The notes beneath the pieces were generated by a model, which saw only the letters and a list, made by a program, of their open reading frames with translations, searched no databases and had not been told where the DNA came from. Both the position numbers and the translations under genes were made by a program. Shown here one piece after another: positions 39,484-49,637 of a DNA stretch of 64,000 bases. How positions within the stretch are numbered: position 1 is the stretch's first letter; each line of letters opens with the position of its first letter. This DNA is from Legionella moravica DSM 19234 (GTDB taxonomy: Bacteria > Pseudomonadota > Gammaproteobacteria > Legionellales > Legionellaceae): contig NZ_AUHS01000003.1 in NCBI RefSeq assembly GCF_000423305.1, forward strand, positions 186,001 to 250,000, in the 5' to 3' direction.

Positions 39484-40179
39484 TTACCTGGATTCAAATG
39501 CGAAAGCGTCTGAAAACAAATGAGAGGGCAATACACCATTACTCACTAAAACATCACGTGTACTGTAGACCATGTCAAAAGGACCACTCAGTACGATTTG
39601 CCAATCATTAAGATCATTTAAATGTCGAGTCAGCACACAGGAAGCAAGCGTCTCCTTGCTTTCATCAGAAATGAGTGAAACATACCTAAAGCGACTGGCA
39701 TGATTCTGCCAATGAGTGACCTTTTCATCCATATACAGATCGCTTCGTGAACGAGCGCCCCAAATCAACTCAAATGATCGTGGATCTGAAGTTGCTAACA
39801 ATTGTTCAATCATTGCTTTAACCGGTGCAAATCCTGTGCCTCCGGCAACAAACAAAATGGGTCTATCGATCTCTAATTCATTGATGCTGCACTGACCATA
39901 AGGCAGGCGAATAGTAACTTCTCCATGTTCTTTTATATGAGAGAATAATTGCTGATTGTAAGGATTTTCATGACTGTGACGAATATGTAATTCATATTTG
40001 TGTGATCCTAAAGGAGCATTGGCAATAGAGTAGCTTAATTCGTCATCACCCAAAAGAATCTGCAGATATTGGCCAGCCTGATATGAAACATATTCAACGG
40101 GATTTAAAACCAACCGCATGATACTGTCCGTCAATGGTGAAATGGTTTCAACCTGAGCCTGAACTATTTTTTCATTCAT
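39484..40179 (-). CDS. fre: NAD(P)H-flavin reductase
   Basis: The protein of about 231 residues has the ferredoxin-reductase fold with flavin-binding RxYS-type LSYSIANAP and the nicotinamide segment GGTGFAPVKAMIEQ. It reduces free flavins, which can supply the prenylated-FMN-dependent UbiD. The ATG shares one base with the ubiD stop (TAATG), so the genes are co-translated, an order also found in E. coli. Confidence 0.9.
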   Translation of the reverse strand: MNEKIVQAQVETISPLTDSIMRLVLNPVEYVSYQAGQYLQILLGDDELSYSIANAPLGSHKYELHIRHSHENPYNQQLFSHIKEHGEVTIRLPYGQCSINELEIDRPILFVAGGTGFAPVKAMIEQLLATSDPRSFELIWGARSRSDLYMDEKVTHWQNHASRFRYVSLISDESKETLASCVLTRHLNDLNDWQIVLSGPFDMVYSTRDVLVSNGVLPSHLFSDAFAFESR

Positions 40180-41645
40180 TAATCTAATCCCAGTGAAGAC
40201 CAATATCCATTTACCTTTTTTAAAATATCCTCATCCATTTGGATTGGTCTGCCCCATTCTCTTTGTGTTTCTCCAGCCCATTTGCTGGTTGCATCCATTC
40301 CCATTTTTGATCCCAAACCAGAGACGGGAGAAGCAAAATCGAGATAATCTATAGGTGTATTCTCAATCATTACTGTATCACGAGCCGGATCCATTCGTGT
40401 AGTAATAGCCCAAATCACATCTTGCCAATTTCTGGCATCCACATCGTCATCACAGACAATGACAAATTTAGTGTACATGAATTGCCGCAAGAAAGACCAG
40501 ACAGCCATCATAACTCTCTTGGCATGACCAGGGTATTCTTTTTTAATGGTGACAACAGCCAATCGATAAGAGCAGCCTTCAGGCGGTAAATAAAAATCGA
40601 CTATTTCAGGGAATTGTTTTTGTAGTAACGGGATAAACAATTCATTTAACGCAACGCCTAATATGGCCGGTTCATCAGGCGGTCTTCCCGTATAAGTACT
40701 CAGGTAAATCGGCTTATCACGATGGGTAATCCGTTCCACGGTAAAAACAGGAAAAGATTGTACTTCATTAAAATAACCGGTGTGATCACCGTAAGGACCT
40801 TCAGGGGCCTCCTCACCTGGTTCAATATAACCTTCCAATATAATTTCCGCACTGGCAGGTACATGCAATTCATTGCCAATACAACGTGTTAATCGGGTAC
40901 GCTGCCCTCGCAACAAACCAGCAAAAGCATATTCAGACAAAGTATCAGGAACAGGGGTTACTGCCGCCAAAATAGATGCCGGATCCGCGCCAATGGTTAC
41001 TGCGACGGGAAAACGCTCGCCCGGATTGGATTTCAACCAGGCTTGATAATCAAGAGCGCCGCCTCGATGGGAGAGCCAGCGCATGATCAACTTATTTTTG
41101 CTCAATAACTGTTGACGATAGATTCCCATATTTTCGCGCGTTTGGTTCGGACCTTTTGTAGTAACCATTCCCCAGGTAATCAAAGGCGCCACATCACCCG
41201 ACCAACACGTTTGGATGGGCAGCATGGTTAAATCCACTTCATCCTTTTCCCATACATGGGTTTGACACTCAGCACCACTCACGTATTTGGGCGCCAAAGT
41301 CATGGCAGGTTTTAATAAAGACAATTTACTAAATAGATCTTTAATCCCCTTGGGAGGTTCTGGTTCCTTTAAAGCGGCCAATAATTTGCCAACATCCCTT
41401 AATGCGGTGATCGACTCTTCACCCATACCCATTGCGACACGATCGACCGTACCAAACAGATTAGTCAAAACCGGCATTCGATGATTGGATGTATTGGTGA
41501 ATAACAGAGCAGGTCCTCCAGAGCGCAGCACGCGATCACTGATGGCAGTCATCTCAAGATAAGGCGAGACGGGATAGTCAATTCGTTTTAATAAGTCTCG
41601 TGATTCGAGTTGTGCGATAAAGTCTCTAAGATCAGAGTAGTTCAT
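40179..41645 (-). CDS. ubiD: 4-hydroxy-3-polyprenylbenzoate decarboxylase UbiD
   Basis: This prenylated-FMN-dependent decarboxylase of ubiquinone synthesis is 488 residues long. It includes the conserved [27 protein letters not shown] and the DEPAI segment ([11 protein letters not shown]) of UbiD. The flavin prenyltransferase UbiX is not in the window. It is followed directly by fre. Confidence 0.96.
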   Translation of the reverse strand: MNYSDLRDFIAQLESRDLLKRIDYPVSPYLEMTAISDRVLRSGGPALLFTNTSNHRMPVLTNLFGTVDRVAMGMGEESITALRDVGKLLAALKEPEPPKGIKDLFSKLSLLKPAMTLAPKYVSGAECQTHVWEKDEVDLTMLPIQTCWSGDVAPLITWGMVTTKGPNQTRENMGIYRQQLLSKNKLIMRWLSHRGGALDYQAWLKSNPGERFPVAVTIGADPASILAAVTPVPDTLSEYAFAGLLRGQRTRLTRCIGNELHVPASAEIILEGYIEPGEEAPEGPYGDHTGYFNEVQSFPVFTVERITHRDKPIYLSTYTGRPPDEPAILGVALNELFIPLLQKQFPEIVDFYLPPEGCSYRLAVVTIKKEYPGHAKRVMMAVWSFLRQFMYTKFVIVCDDDVDARNWQDVIWAITTRMDPARDTVMIENTPIDYLDFASPVSGLGSKMGMDATSKWAGETQREWGRPIQMDEDILKKVNGYWSSLGLD

Positions 41646-41754
41646 TAGTGATTTAACTCAAAAGGATTACATTATTTAATTCCAATTTAACCCTTAATCC
41701 CTTCAAGTTGAGAGGGCACTTATGCCAGTCTCGAAGCCTGGTTAACAAGACTTA

Positions 41755-41798
41755 GAGACGAGGCTACCGCCTCTCCTTAGTTCGAACGGATAGAGGCG
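41755..41798. promoter_or_regulatory. Competing hairpins between rho and ubiD
   Basis: GAGGC (41760-41764) can pair with GCCTC (41769-41773), while CGCCTCT (41768-41774) can instead pair with AGAGGCG (41792-41798). The two stems share bases and exclude each other. The region lies downstream of rho and upstream of ubiD on the minus strand, so it is either a rho terminator or a ubiD leader. Confidence 0.3.
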
Positions 41799-41876
41799 AA
41801 AATCGTGACTTAATGGCAATTGGTATTCGACAAGCAATCCAACGCTGGGTTATTGCTTGCAAAACCGTACTTTTAA

Positions 41877-43139
41877 TTACTCTTGTCTTTTCATTGCATC
41901 AAAAAATTCAGCGTTTGTTTTATGATTTTTCATACGCTCTAACAGGAATTCAATGGCATCACATTCATCCATGGACTGCAGGATTTTACGTAATATCCAG
42001 GTACGCTGTAAATCTTCTGGGCTGAGCAATAAATCTTCACGACGCGTTCCTGAGCGATTAATGTTAATTGCAGGAAATACGCGACGCTCAGCGATATTAC
42101 GGCTCAGATGGATCTCCATATTACCGGTTCCCTTGAATTCTTCGTAAATCACTTCGTCCATTTTTGAACCCGTGTCAACCAAAGCCGTAGCGATAATGGT
42201 CAAACTGCCGCCTTCTTCAATGTTTCGTGCCGCACCATATAAGCGCTTTGGACGTTGTAAAGCATTCGCATCAACACCACCAGTTAATACCTTACCGGAT
42301 GATGGAACAACAGTATTATAAGCACGTGCCAAACGGGTAATGGAATCAAGAAGAATAACAACGTCCCGCTTGTGTTCAACCAAGCGCTTTGCTTTCTCAA
42401 TAACCATCTCGGCTACTTGAACGTGGCGATTTGCCGGCTCATCAAAGGTACTGGCTACCACTTCACCCTTTACAGAACGCTGCATTTCGGTAACTTCTTC
42501 AGGACGCTCATCTATCAACAATACAATCAGGTAACATTCCGGGTAATTTTTTTCTATAGAGCGCGCAATATTTTGCAGCATCAAGGTTTTACCCGCTTTG
42601 GGCGGAGAAACAATCAAACCACGCTGACCGCGGCCAAATGGCGCACACAGATCGACAACCCTTGCGGTTAAATCTTCGGTACTGCCATTGCCTTGTTCCA
42701 TCACCAAGCGTTGCGTCGCAAATAAGGGAGTCAAGTTTTCAAATAATATTTTACGTTTTGCGCTGTCTGGTGTGTCGTAATTTATTTGATCAACTTTTAA
42801 TAAAGCAAAATAGCGCTCGCTGTCTTTAGGTGGTCGAATTTTACCAGAAATGGTATCACCTGATCGAAGACCAAAACGTCTGATTTGACTCGGCGAGACA
42901 TAAATATCATCTGGACCAGCTAAATAAGAACCATCCGCGGATCGCAAAAATCCAAAACCATCAGTCAAAACTTCCAGAACACCATCACCATGGATGTCTT
43001 CGCCTTTTAAAGCATGGGCTTTAAGAATAGCAAAGATAATGTCTTGTTTGCGCAAACGGGAGGTATTTTCAACTCCCATCTCTTGGGCGATATTAACGAG
43101 GTCAGCAATAGCTAATTGCTTTAGTTCACTAAGATTCAT
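41877..43139 (-). CDS. rho: Transcription termination factor Rho
   Basis: Rho is a hexameric RNA-dependent ATPase. The 420-residue protein from ATG 43139 ([11 protein letters not shown]) has the N-terminal RNA-binding cold-shock-like domain, Walker [11 protein letters not shown], the Walker [15 protein letters not shown] and the Q-loop [12 protein letters not shown]. Length and sequence are standard. A GTG at 43148 adds three residues. trxA is the next gene upstream, as in E. coli. Confidence 0.97.
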   Translation of the reverse strand: MNLSELKQLAIADLVNIAQEMGVENTSRLRKQDIIFAILKAHALKGEDIHGDGVLEVLTDGFGFLRSADGSYLAGPDDIYVSPSQIRRFGLRSGDTISGKIRPPKDSERYFALLKVDQINYDTPDSAKRKILFENLTPLFATQRLVMEQGNGSTEDLTARVVDLCAPFGRGQRGLIVSPPKAGKTLMLQNIARSIEKNYPECYLIVLLIDERPEEVTEMQRSVKGEVVASTFDEPANRHVQVAEMVIEKAKRLVEHKRDVVILLDSITRLARAYNTVVPSSGKVLTGGVDANALQRPKRLYGAARNIEEGGSLTIIATALVDTGSKMDEVIYEEFKGTGNMEIHLSRNIAERRVFPAININRSGTRREDLLLSPEDLQRTWILRKILQSMDECDAIEFLLERMKNHKTNAEFFDAMKRQE

Positions 43140-43365
43140 ACTTCTCACTTGATTTATTGTTTAAACGAATTGAATATCCGAGAAAATTTTTGTTAGGGAA
43201 TAGCAGTTAAGGATTCGACTGCCTATGCAACATACTTGAATTAAAGTTTGTCACATATTGCTAACAGGCTATCACAGCTTTCAAACAAGATCCAATTTTT
43301 TTTATGAAAACTAAAAGAATTTCTTTATAAAGTAAATCAGAATATTTTATCAATATTGGGTTCGA

Positions 43366-43406
43366 GTGATGATTGAGCTCTGTATCTGCTAACCCTCAAC
43401 CATCAC
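43366..43406 (-). terminator. Hairpin downstream of trxA
   Basis: GTGATGATTGAG (43366-43377) pairs with CTCAACCATCAC (43395-43406) with one mismatch and a 17-base loop. It begins just after the trxA stop on the minus strand; the U-tract is absent. Confidence 0.4.
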
Positions 43407-43416
43407 TTAAATACAA

Positions 43417-43743
43417 TTAGACGTGACTTTCAACAAAAGCACTTAATTGAGATTTGGATAACAAACCCATTTTAACAGCTACAACCTGCCCATTTTTAAA
43501 TAAAATTAAAGTAGGTATGCTCATAACACCGAATTTTGAGGGCGCTTGAGGGTTTTCATCGATGTTAATTTTTGCAAAGTTAACATCGTTACTGTGAGTT
43601 GCGGCTACTTCTTCCAGAATGGGGGTAAGAGCTCGACAAGGCCCACACCATTCCGCCCAAAAATCGACCAAAACTGGTTTGCTGGAATTAATTACATCCT
43701 GCTCGAAACTTGCGTCTGTCACAGCTTTAATATTATCACTCAT
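43417..43743 (-). CDS. trxA: Thioredoxin
   Basis: This 108-residue cytoplasmic disulfide reductase has the active site WCGPCR (Cys33, Cys36) and the cis-proline segment SIPTLILF. GAGGA precedes the ATG at normal spacing. It is upstream of rho and downstream of rsmE on the same strand. Confidence 0.97.
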   Translation of the reverse strand: MSDNIKAVTDASFEQDVINSSKPVLVDFWAEWCGPCRALTPILEEVAATHSNDVNFAKINIDENPQAPSKFGVMSIPTLILFKNGQVVAVKMGLLSKSQLSAFVESHV

Positions 43744-43778
43744 GAGTATTCCTCAACTATTTATAATTCAAACTATTA

Positions 43779-44507
43779 TTATAGATCACCAGCAACCGCT
43801 TGCAACACACTTAAAGCAGTAATAGCCGCCGTTTCTGTACGTAAAATTCTTGGCCCCAAAGATAAGGGTAAATAACCCGATTTACAAGCCAATTTAATTT
43901 CTTCATCAGTCAACCCACCCTCCGGCCCGATAATCAGTGAGCTATCTGATTGACCGATTGTGTAATCCCGCCACGTTTTTTTTCCTTCTGGATAGAGAAT
44001 AAATTTGGATGCGGTGTCTACATACCTCAAGTACTCTTCTAATGAAACAGGAGCATGCACCGGTGGAACCACGTTACGCCCAGATTGTTCACACGCTGCA
44101 ATTACTGTATTTTGCCATTGATGCCATTTTTTCGACATCCTTTCTTTATCCAGCTTTACCGCACAGCGTTCCGTGATTAACGGCGTTATTGAAGCCACGC
44201 CTAATTCAACTGATTTTTGCATCACCAACTCCATACGATCTCCTTTAGAGATGGCCTGGGCCAGATGAATGCTCAATGGTGATTCCCGATTGTGTTCTTT
44301 AACCGCCTCAATCAAAACCCTTACTTGCTTTTTCTTAACATGCTCAATAACCGCTGAAAATTCGCGATTGTCTCCACAAAACAACGTCAGAGGATCGCCA
44401 GGTTGCATACGCAACACCACGGCCACATGTAGTCCCGCTTCAGGAGATAGCTCCACTAATTGTCCATTGTCATATTCACCAGGTTGGTATATACGAATTT
44501 CTCTCAC
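43779..44507 (-). CDS. rsmE: 16S rRNA m3U1498 methyltransferase RsmE
   Basis: The 242-residue SPOUT-fold methyltransferase modifies U1498 of 16S rRNA. The SAM knot is visible as LIIGPEGGLTDEEI and LGPRILRTETAAI. It starts at GTG. I recall, unverified, that the L. pneumophila homologue appears in some lists of proteins positive in Dot/Icm translocation screens; nothing in this sequence shows it. It is divergent from fumC. Confidence 0.94.
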   Translation of the reverse strand: MREIRIYQPGEYDNGQLVELSPEAGLHVAVVLRMQPGDPLTLFCGDNREFSAVIEHVKKKQVRVLIEAVKEHNRESPLSIHLAQAISKGDRMELVMQKSVELGVASITPLITERCAVKLDKERMSKKWHQWQNTVIAACEQSGRNVVPPVHAPVSLEEYLRYVDTASKFILYPEGKKTWRDYTIGQSDSSLIIGPEGGLTDEEIKLACKSGYLPLSLGPRILRTETAAITALSVLQAVAGDL

Positions 44508-44623
44508 AATTTATTCACCAAAAATCTTGAAAGGACACTATAACAAAAATTACTTAATAACGTCTGCTATGCTAAAATAATTATTTAATTTCGCACGCAA
44601 TTATCTTATCCAAGGAATTAACC

Positions 44624-46018
44624 ATGACGAACACAACGCGTATTGAATCAGACAGTATGGGTGAAATTGAAGTACCCGCAGATAAATATTGGGGTGCCCA
44701 AACTGAACGTTCCTTACATCATTTCAATATTGGCCATGACATTATGCCTCGTGAGGTAACTCATGCTTTTGGAATCCTGAAGAAAGCAGCGGCCCTGACG
44801 AATCAGGACTTAGGAAAATTACCCAAAGACAAAGCAGATTTAATTGTCAAAGCAGCTGATGAAGTAAGCAAAGGCATTCTGGATGATCATTTTCCTTTGC
44901 ATGTCTGGCAAACAGGCAGCGGCACTCAATCCAATATGAATGCCAATGAAGTTATATCCAACCGAGCCATTGAATTGGCCGGCGGGACTATGGGCAGTAA
45001 AACCCCCATACATCCCAATGATCATGTGAATATGTCTCAATCCTCAAATGATACGTTCCCTACGGCCATGCATATTGCTGCGGCCATTGCGATCAATCAA
45101 AAATTACTGCCTGCAGTTCGCAACTTAAGGGATGCATTCGCAGTGAAGGTGGCGGCATTTAAAGATATAGTAAAAATCGGCAGAACCCATTTACAAGATG
45201 CGGTGCCAATCACCTTGGGTCAAGAATTTTCCGGTTATGTTGCTCAGCTGGATGCCTGCATCCACCGGCTGGAAGAAATTTTGCCAGAACTATATGAATT
45301 GGCGGCGGGAGGCACTGCCGTAGGAACTGGTTTGAACACACACCCCCAGTTCGCAGTCAAAGTTGCAGCGCACATTGCCAACATTACCCAATTACCGTTT
45401 GTTACAGCTCCTAATAAATTTGCTGCTTTAGCATCACACGAGCCTTTGGTTTTTGCACACAGTGCCATGAAAACGCTGGCCTGCGCATTGATGAAAATCG
45501 CCAATGACATTCGCTGGCTGGCTTCAGGACCTCGCTGTGGCATAGGAGAAATAACCATTCCTGAAAATGAACCCGGTTCATCCATCATGCCTGGAAAAGT
45601 TAATCCAACACAATGTGAAGCAATGACCATGATTTGTGCCCAGGTTTTAGGTAATGATACTGCAGTAGGAATAGCGGATAGTCAGGGCAATTTCGAACTG
45701 AATGTATTTAAGCCCGTCATTATATTTAATGTGCTGCATTCGTTGAACCTGTTGGCAGATACCTGTCATTCATTCCAGGAATTTTGCGCGGAAGGGATAG
45801 AAGCCAATCAACCAGTAATCGACTATTATTTACACCACTCATTGATGCTGGTAACCGCACTAAACCAACATATAGGTTATGATAAAGCAGCAAAAATAGC
45901 TAAAACGGCTCATCATGACAATACGTCTCTACAGGAAGCAGCCGTGAAACTGGGCTATTTAACCGCAGAACAATTCGCGGAATATGTAAAACCGGAAGAA
46001 ATGATTGCTCCGCAATAA
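44624..46018 (+). CDS. fumC: Class II fumarate hydratase
   Basis: This enzyme interconverts fumarate and malate in the TCA cycle, is iron-independent and acts as a homotetramer. The 464-residue protein carries the superfamily signature [11 protein letters not shown], the [15 protein letters not shown] substrate segment and [17 protein letters not shown] (in part). AAGGA lies seven bases upstream of the ATG. It converges on the small lipoprotein gene across a strong hairpin. Confidence 0.97.
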   Translation: MTNTTRIESDSMGEIEVPADKYWGAQTERSLHHFNIGHDIMPREVTHAFGILKKAAALTNQDLGKLPKDKADLIVKAADEVSKGILDDHFPLHVWQTGSGTQSNMNANEVISNRAIELAGGTMGSKTPIHPNDHVNMSQSSNDTFPTAMHIAAAIAINQKLLPAVRNLRDAFAVKVAAFKDIVKIGRTHLQDAVPITLGQEFSGYVAQLDACIHRLEEILPELYELAAGGTAVGTGLNTHPQFAVKVAAHIANITQLPFVTAPNKFAALASHEPLVFAHSAMKTLACALMKIANDIRWLASGPRCGIGEITIPENEPGSSIMPGKVNPTQCEAMTMICAQVLGNDTAVGIADSQGNFELNVFKPVIIFNVLHSLNLLADTCHSFQEFCAEGIEANQPVIDYYLHHSLMLVTALNQHIGYDKAAKIAKTAHHDNTSLQEAAVKLGYLTAEQFAEYVKPEEMIAPQ

Positions 46019-46039
46019 GCCCATTCCTTTTTATAGACG

Positions 46040-46073
46040 ATTGAATCCTGGCGTATTTAAGCCAGGATTCAAT
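46040..46073. terminator. Perfect 13-bp hairpin between convergent fumC and lipoprotein gene
   Basis: ATTGAATCCTGGC (46040-46052) pairs perfectly with GCCAGGATTCAAT (46061-46073), loop of eight. There is no U-tract. It is 22 bases after fumC and 47 before the end of the lipoprotein gene. Confidence 0.65.
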
Positions 46074-46119
46074 TCTACTCAATATATGGAGTTACATCAG
46101 AAAGGCCTGTATCCCATAA

Positions 46120-46368
46120 TTACTGTATGACTGGCAATTGTGGTGCAGCAGTTTGTTTAGGTCCTGGAGTTGATTTTTGGGTGGGCTCTTTTGAAGCATA
46201 ACTTTTTTGTTTGGCTTGTGGTTCACTTGCGGTTGATTGACTGCTAGGAGTTGAGTTTGCAGTGGAATAAGTTGACTCTTGAGCGCTTTGGCTATCCATA
46301 TAGCAACCTGACAACCCAAAAACCAAAGAAGCAACACATCCCCACTTCAAAAATTGTTTATTGTTCAT
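46120..46368 (-). CDS. Small Ser/Thr/Gln-rich lipoprotein
   Basis: From ATG 46368 (AGGAAG six bases upstream) the product is 82 residues. A lipoprotein signal peptide ends in the lipobox LSGC and the rest is a low-complexity, disordered Ser/Thr/Gln/Pro/Lys-rich tail. A cysteine-anchored tail of this type could be a spacer or surface lipoprotein; no family is recognised. A longer frame from 46449 has no SD sequence. Confidence 0.7.
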   Translation of the reverse strand: MNNKQFLKWGCVASLVFGLSGCYMDSQSAQESTYSTANSTPSSQSTASEPQAKQKSYASKEPTQKSTPGPKQTAAPQLPVIQ

Positions 46369-46614
46369 ATTAAGCTTCCTGCATAAGTTAATAAATTGAA
46401 ACCAAAATAATAAGTACTTCCGCAAATAATATAGATTAAAAATCAGCAATTAACCACAATAACTATGGATTTTCTCAGCACGACGATGGAATCACCTAAT
46501 TAATGCTTTAAACCTCTTTCATCTATCGCAACACTCCTAAATGATTGTTACATTGTCATGAATTTAGAATTTCTGTAAATAGAGTATTTTTATGAGTTCC
46601 AGGTTCCGAGCTGT

Positions 46615-47454
46615 TCATATCTTCCATCTGCGATGCACCCACCACCATTGCTCCGGATGAGCCAAAATCATGCGTTCCAAGGTTTGATTGTAAATCAGGG
46701 TATTGTTGTATATGGCTTGAGAGTGATCCGGGTGTTCTTGCCATTTAAGGGCGGGGAAAAACTCAATCACATGCTTCCCTTTAGCCTCTCGATAACACGA
46801 TAAAGGCACCACAGGGCAGCAGTATTTCGATGCAAGAACAGCCAGGCTACGATAAGTTCCAGCTTTGGCACTAAAGAAATCTACTGCCAACCCTGAATTT
46901 TTTTCTATACTGGCATGCTGATCGAAAAAAAAGAGCACGATCTCCTTCCTACTCAGTGCGCGGCTGACTAACTTGGGGGCGTTAATGCTGCTGATCAATT
47001 TAAGATTCCATTTATAAAAGCGCTGAAAAATCATCTGTTCCAGCCACTTTTTACGAATAGGCCGTCTTATGATATGAATTTTATCAATCAGCGAATCAAA
47101 ATGAAGTAGCCCTGCTGACACAGCCAACTCCCAACTACCCAAATGGCCCGATAAAACTAAAACCCCTTTGCCCTGATTCACTGCCGCAAAAAAATGCTCA
47201 GCACCGCGAATTTCTACTCTGCGTTTCATACTGTCTGTACTCAACCATCCAACTAGCATTATGTCCCTAAGCACCATAACCAAATGAGAGTAAAAAGCAT
47301 AAAGTAATCTTTTTTTTGCAGCAGGACTGACATTATCTTTAAAAACCCGATCAATATTGCTGGTAATAATGTTTTTCCTCAAAGGAACAATCCAATACAT
47401 TAATCGCCCCCAAAGAGTAACGCGAAGTTTGGAAAAATCGTAATCTGCCATCAT
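46615..47454 (-). CDS. Lipid A-type acyltransferase (LpxL/HtrB family), first copy
   Basis: The 279-residue protein belongs to the lysophospholipid/lipid A acyltransferase family with the HxxxxE catalytic motif GHLGSWE (His104, Glu109) and conserved FFDQHAS and AVDFFSAKAGTYRSLAVLA-like regions. It is shorter than E. coli LpxL and lacks an obvious long N-terminal anchor. It probably adds a secondary acyl chain to lipid A. It is 13 bases downstream of a second, related gene. Confidence 0.88.
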   Translation of the reverse strand: MMADYDFSKLRVTLWGRLMYWIVPLRKNIITSNIDRVFKDNVSPAAKKRLLYAFYSHLVMVLRDIMLVGWLSTDSMKRRVEIRGAEHFFAAVNQGKGVLVLSGHLGSWELAVSAGLLHFDSLIDKIHIIRRPIRKKWLEQMIFQRFYKWNLKLISSINAPKLVSRALSRKEIVLFFFDQHASIEKNSGLAVDFFSAKAGTYRSLAVLASKYCCPVVPLSCYREAKGKHVIEFFPALKWQEHPDHSQAIYNNTLIYNQTLERMILAHPEQWWWVHRRWKI

Positions 47455-47467
47455 TATGCCTTAAAAA

Positions 47468-48304
47468 TTACCAGCGCTTATAAGACCAAAGCCATTGCTC
47501 TGGATGCGAAAGGATCATTTCTTCAAGTCGTTTATTGTAATTTTGGGTATTTTCAAAAATCGCTTCTTGTTTATCGCCGCTCTGAGAACGCTCGATTTCG
47601 GGATGTAATGCAATCACATGCTCTCTATTGTTAACTCGGTAAAAAGTTATTGAGATAACGGGGGAATTATAACGCACTGCAAGATACGCCAGACTATTAT
47701 AAGTTCGTGTATTCTGGCCTAAAAAATTTGCCAGGACAGTATTATTTTCTTTCCAGGACGGTCGAAGATCAAATGGAAAACATACAACCCCTTTTTTGCG
47801 AAGTGCTGCACCCACCTTAGAAATTGCATTTTTGTTGTTTATCAGCTTAAAACCGGCTGCTTCATAACGTCGTAAGAAGATGTTATCTAAAAATTTAAAG
47901 CGTAAAGACTTTCTAATGCAATAATAAAGGTCTTTATTGTCCTCAATTTTATCAAGAAAAAACAGGGGGGCAAACTCCCAGTTTCCAAAATGCCCAGTTA
48001 AAACGAGCACGCCATTACCCTGATTCATCGCATTATATAAATGTTCCAAACCGATAACTTTTACACGCTTCCCCAGACGTTTTTTACAGACTAACGCATA
48101 TAAGATCCATTCCTTTATGCTTGTCACCAAATGAGAATAATAGGCAATTACCAAACGTTTTTTTTCTTTAGAGCTAAGCGAATGTTGAAATACACGTTCA
48201 ATATTATTTTGTGCGACACTCTTTTTAATTGGGGTAATCCAATAGACAAACCACCCCATTAACGACAAGGGGAGTTTTTTTAAATCACGTGTTAAAGTGA
48301 CCAT
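47468..48304 (-). CDS. Lipid A-type acyltransferase (LpxL/HtrB family), second copy
   Basis: The 278-residue protein is homologous to its neighbour along its length, with the catalytic GHFGNWE (His105, Glu110) and FFDLRPS-like segment (PFDLRPSWKE). The tandem pair probably arose by duplication and may differ in acyl chain length or acceptor position. It is divergent from lpxB, 175 bases away, in a lipid A gene block. Confidence 0.88.
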   Translation of the reverse strand: MVTLTRDLKKLPLSLMGWFVYWITPIKKSVAQNNIERVFQHSLSSKEKKRLVIAYYSHLVTSIKEWILYALVCKKRLGKRVKVIGLEHLYNAMNQGNGVLVLTGHFGNWEFAPLFFLDKIEDNKDLYYCIRKSLRFKFLDNIFLRRYEAAGFKLINNKNAISKVGAALRKKGVVCFPFDLRPSWKENNTVLANFLGQNTRTYNSLAYLAVRYNSPVISITFYRVNNREHVIALHPEIERSQSGDKQEAIFENTQNYNKRLEEMILSHPEQWLWSYKRW

Positions 48305-48479
48305 AGAATTATTCCTTCATAACACCATCCAGATAAACCAGTTCACAGATAAAGTAAAAAAATCCGGCATAGAGGGCAGTCTACAAGCAGTGATTTCCAA
48401 AGTAAAATAGTACTTGGTTTTTGCCTTGAATTTGAGCTACTATCCCTCTTTTGAAACATCCCATAATTCAGAGAATTAA

Positions 48480-49637
48480 TTGAGCTTGTGTCGTCCTTTA
48501 CGAATTGCCATGATAGCAGGAGAAGCCTCAGGAGATCTGCTCGGAGCCGGTTTAATTAGGGAATTAAAAAAACATCGCTTCCCATTAGAATTCGAAGGCA
48601 TAGGCGGCACACAAATGATTATGGAGGGCATTCAGTCCTTCGTTAACATGGAGCGCTTGTCCGTTATGGGTATTGGAGACGTGCTAAAGCGGTATCCAGA
48701 ACTGTACCTAATAAGAAGACAGCTGCTCAATCAATGGATACACCATCCTCCCGATGTATTTATAGGGATAGACTATTCCGATTTCAATTTATGGCTTGCC
48801 AAAAAATTAAAACAAAGAGGGGTAAAGACCATTCAATACGTCAGTCCAAAAGTTTGGGCATGGCGACAAAAAAGAGTTTTTCACATAAAAGAAGCGGTTG
48901 ATTTGGTTCTGACCCTTTTTCCTTTTGAAGAACAATTTTATCAAAAATATGAAGTACCTGCTCAGTTTGTTGGACATCCTCTAGCTGATGATATTGATTT
49001 GGATATGGATACGAAACAAAAAAAAATTCAACTGGGTTTGAATAGCCAGGAGCAACACATTGCCGTATTACCCGGCAGCAGAGCTGGTGAAATAAAATAT
49101 ATGGGTCCATTGTTTCTTAATGTCATTCAAAAAATCTACGCACAGCACCAACAAGTTCATTTTATGGTGCCACTCGCCAATGCAAATTTACAGAACATGT
49201 TTCAAAAACAACTGGAGGGCAGGGGTATTAAAGCGAATATCCAAATAAGCACTCAAAATGCCCGAGAAGTGATGGCTGCTGCAGATGTGGTATTAGCAAA
49301 GTCGGGCACAACAACACTGGAAGCAATGCTGTTGAAAAAACCGATGGTTGTTGCGTTTAAATGGGGTGCGATTACCCATGCCCTTATTGCGCCACAACTT
49401 AAAATTCCCTTTATTTCTCTTCCCAATTTATTAGCCAATCGTGAACTGGTTCCTGAGTATCTTCAATCAAAAGCGCTTGCACAACCTATAGCACAACAGA
49501 TTCTGCAATTACTGCAAACACCAGAACACCATCAACTCACTCAACAATTTAGAGAAATTCACAAAGACCTGCGCCAGAATGCCAATGAAAAGGCGGCTTT
49601 AGCTGTACTAAAGGTTCTTGATGTTGCCTCGGCCTGA
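48480..49637 (+). CDS. lpxB: Lipid-A-disaccharide synthase
   Basis: This GT19 enzyme joins UDP-2,3-diacylglucosamine and lipid X into the lipid A disaccharide backbone. The 385-residue protein shows IAMIAGEASGDLLGAGL, YVSPKVWAW and VLPGSRAGEI, the hallmark LpxB segments. It starts at TTG (AGAGA five bases upstream) because the family needs the residues before MIAGEASGD. Its 3' end overlaps the convergent lpxD by 30 bases. Confidence 0.95.
   Translation: MSLCRPLRIAMIAGEASGDLLGAGLIRELKKHRFPLEFEGIGGTQMIMEGIQSFVNMERLSVMGIGDVLKRYPELYLIRRQLLNQWIHHPPDVFIGIDYSDFNLWLAKKLKQRGVKTIQYVSPKVWAWRQKRVFHIKEAVDLVLTLFPFEEQFYQKYEVPAQFVGHPLADDIDLDMDTKQKKIQLGLNSQEQHIAVLPGSRAGEIKYMGPLFLNVIQKIYAQHQQVHFMVPLANANLQNMFQKQLEGRGIKANIQISTQNAREVMAAADVVLAKSGTTTLEAMLLKKPMVVAFKWGAITHALIAPQLKIPFISLPNLLANRELVPEYLQSKALAQPIAQQILQLLQTPEHHQLTQQFREIHKDLRQNANEKAALAVLKVLDVASA

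Noticed and set aside
41700-41800. tRNA-like sequence around GTTCGAAC
   Set aside because: The T-loop-like GTTCGAAC is present but the flanking bases do not form a T-arm and no anticodon or acceptor stem can be built.
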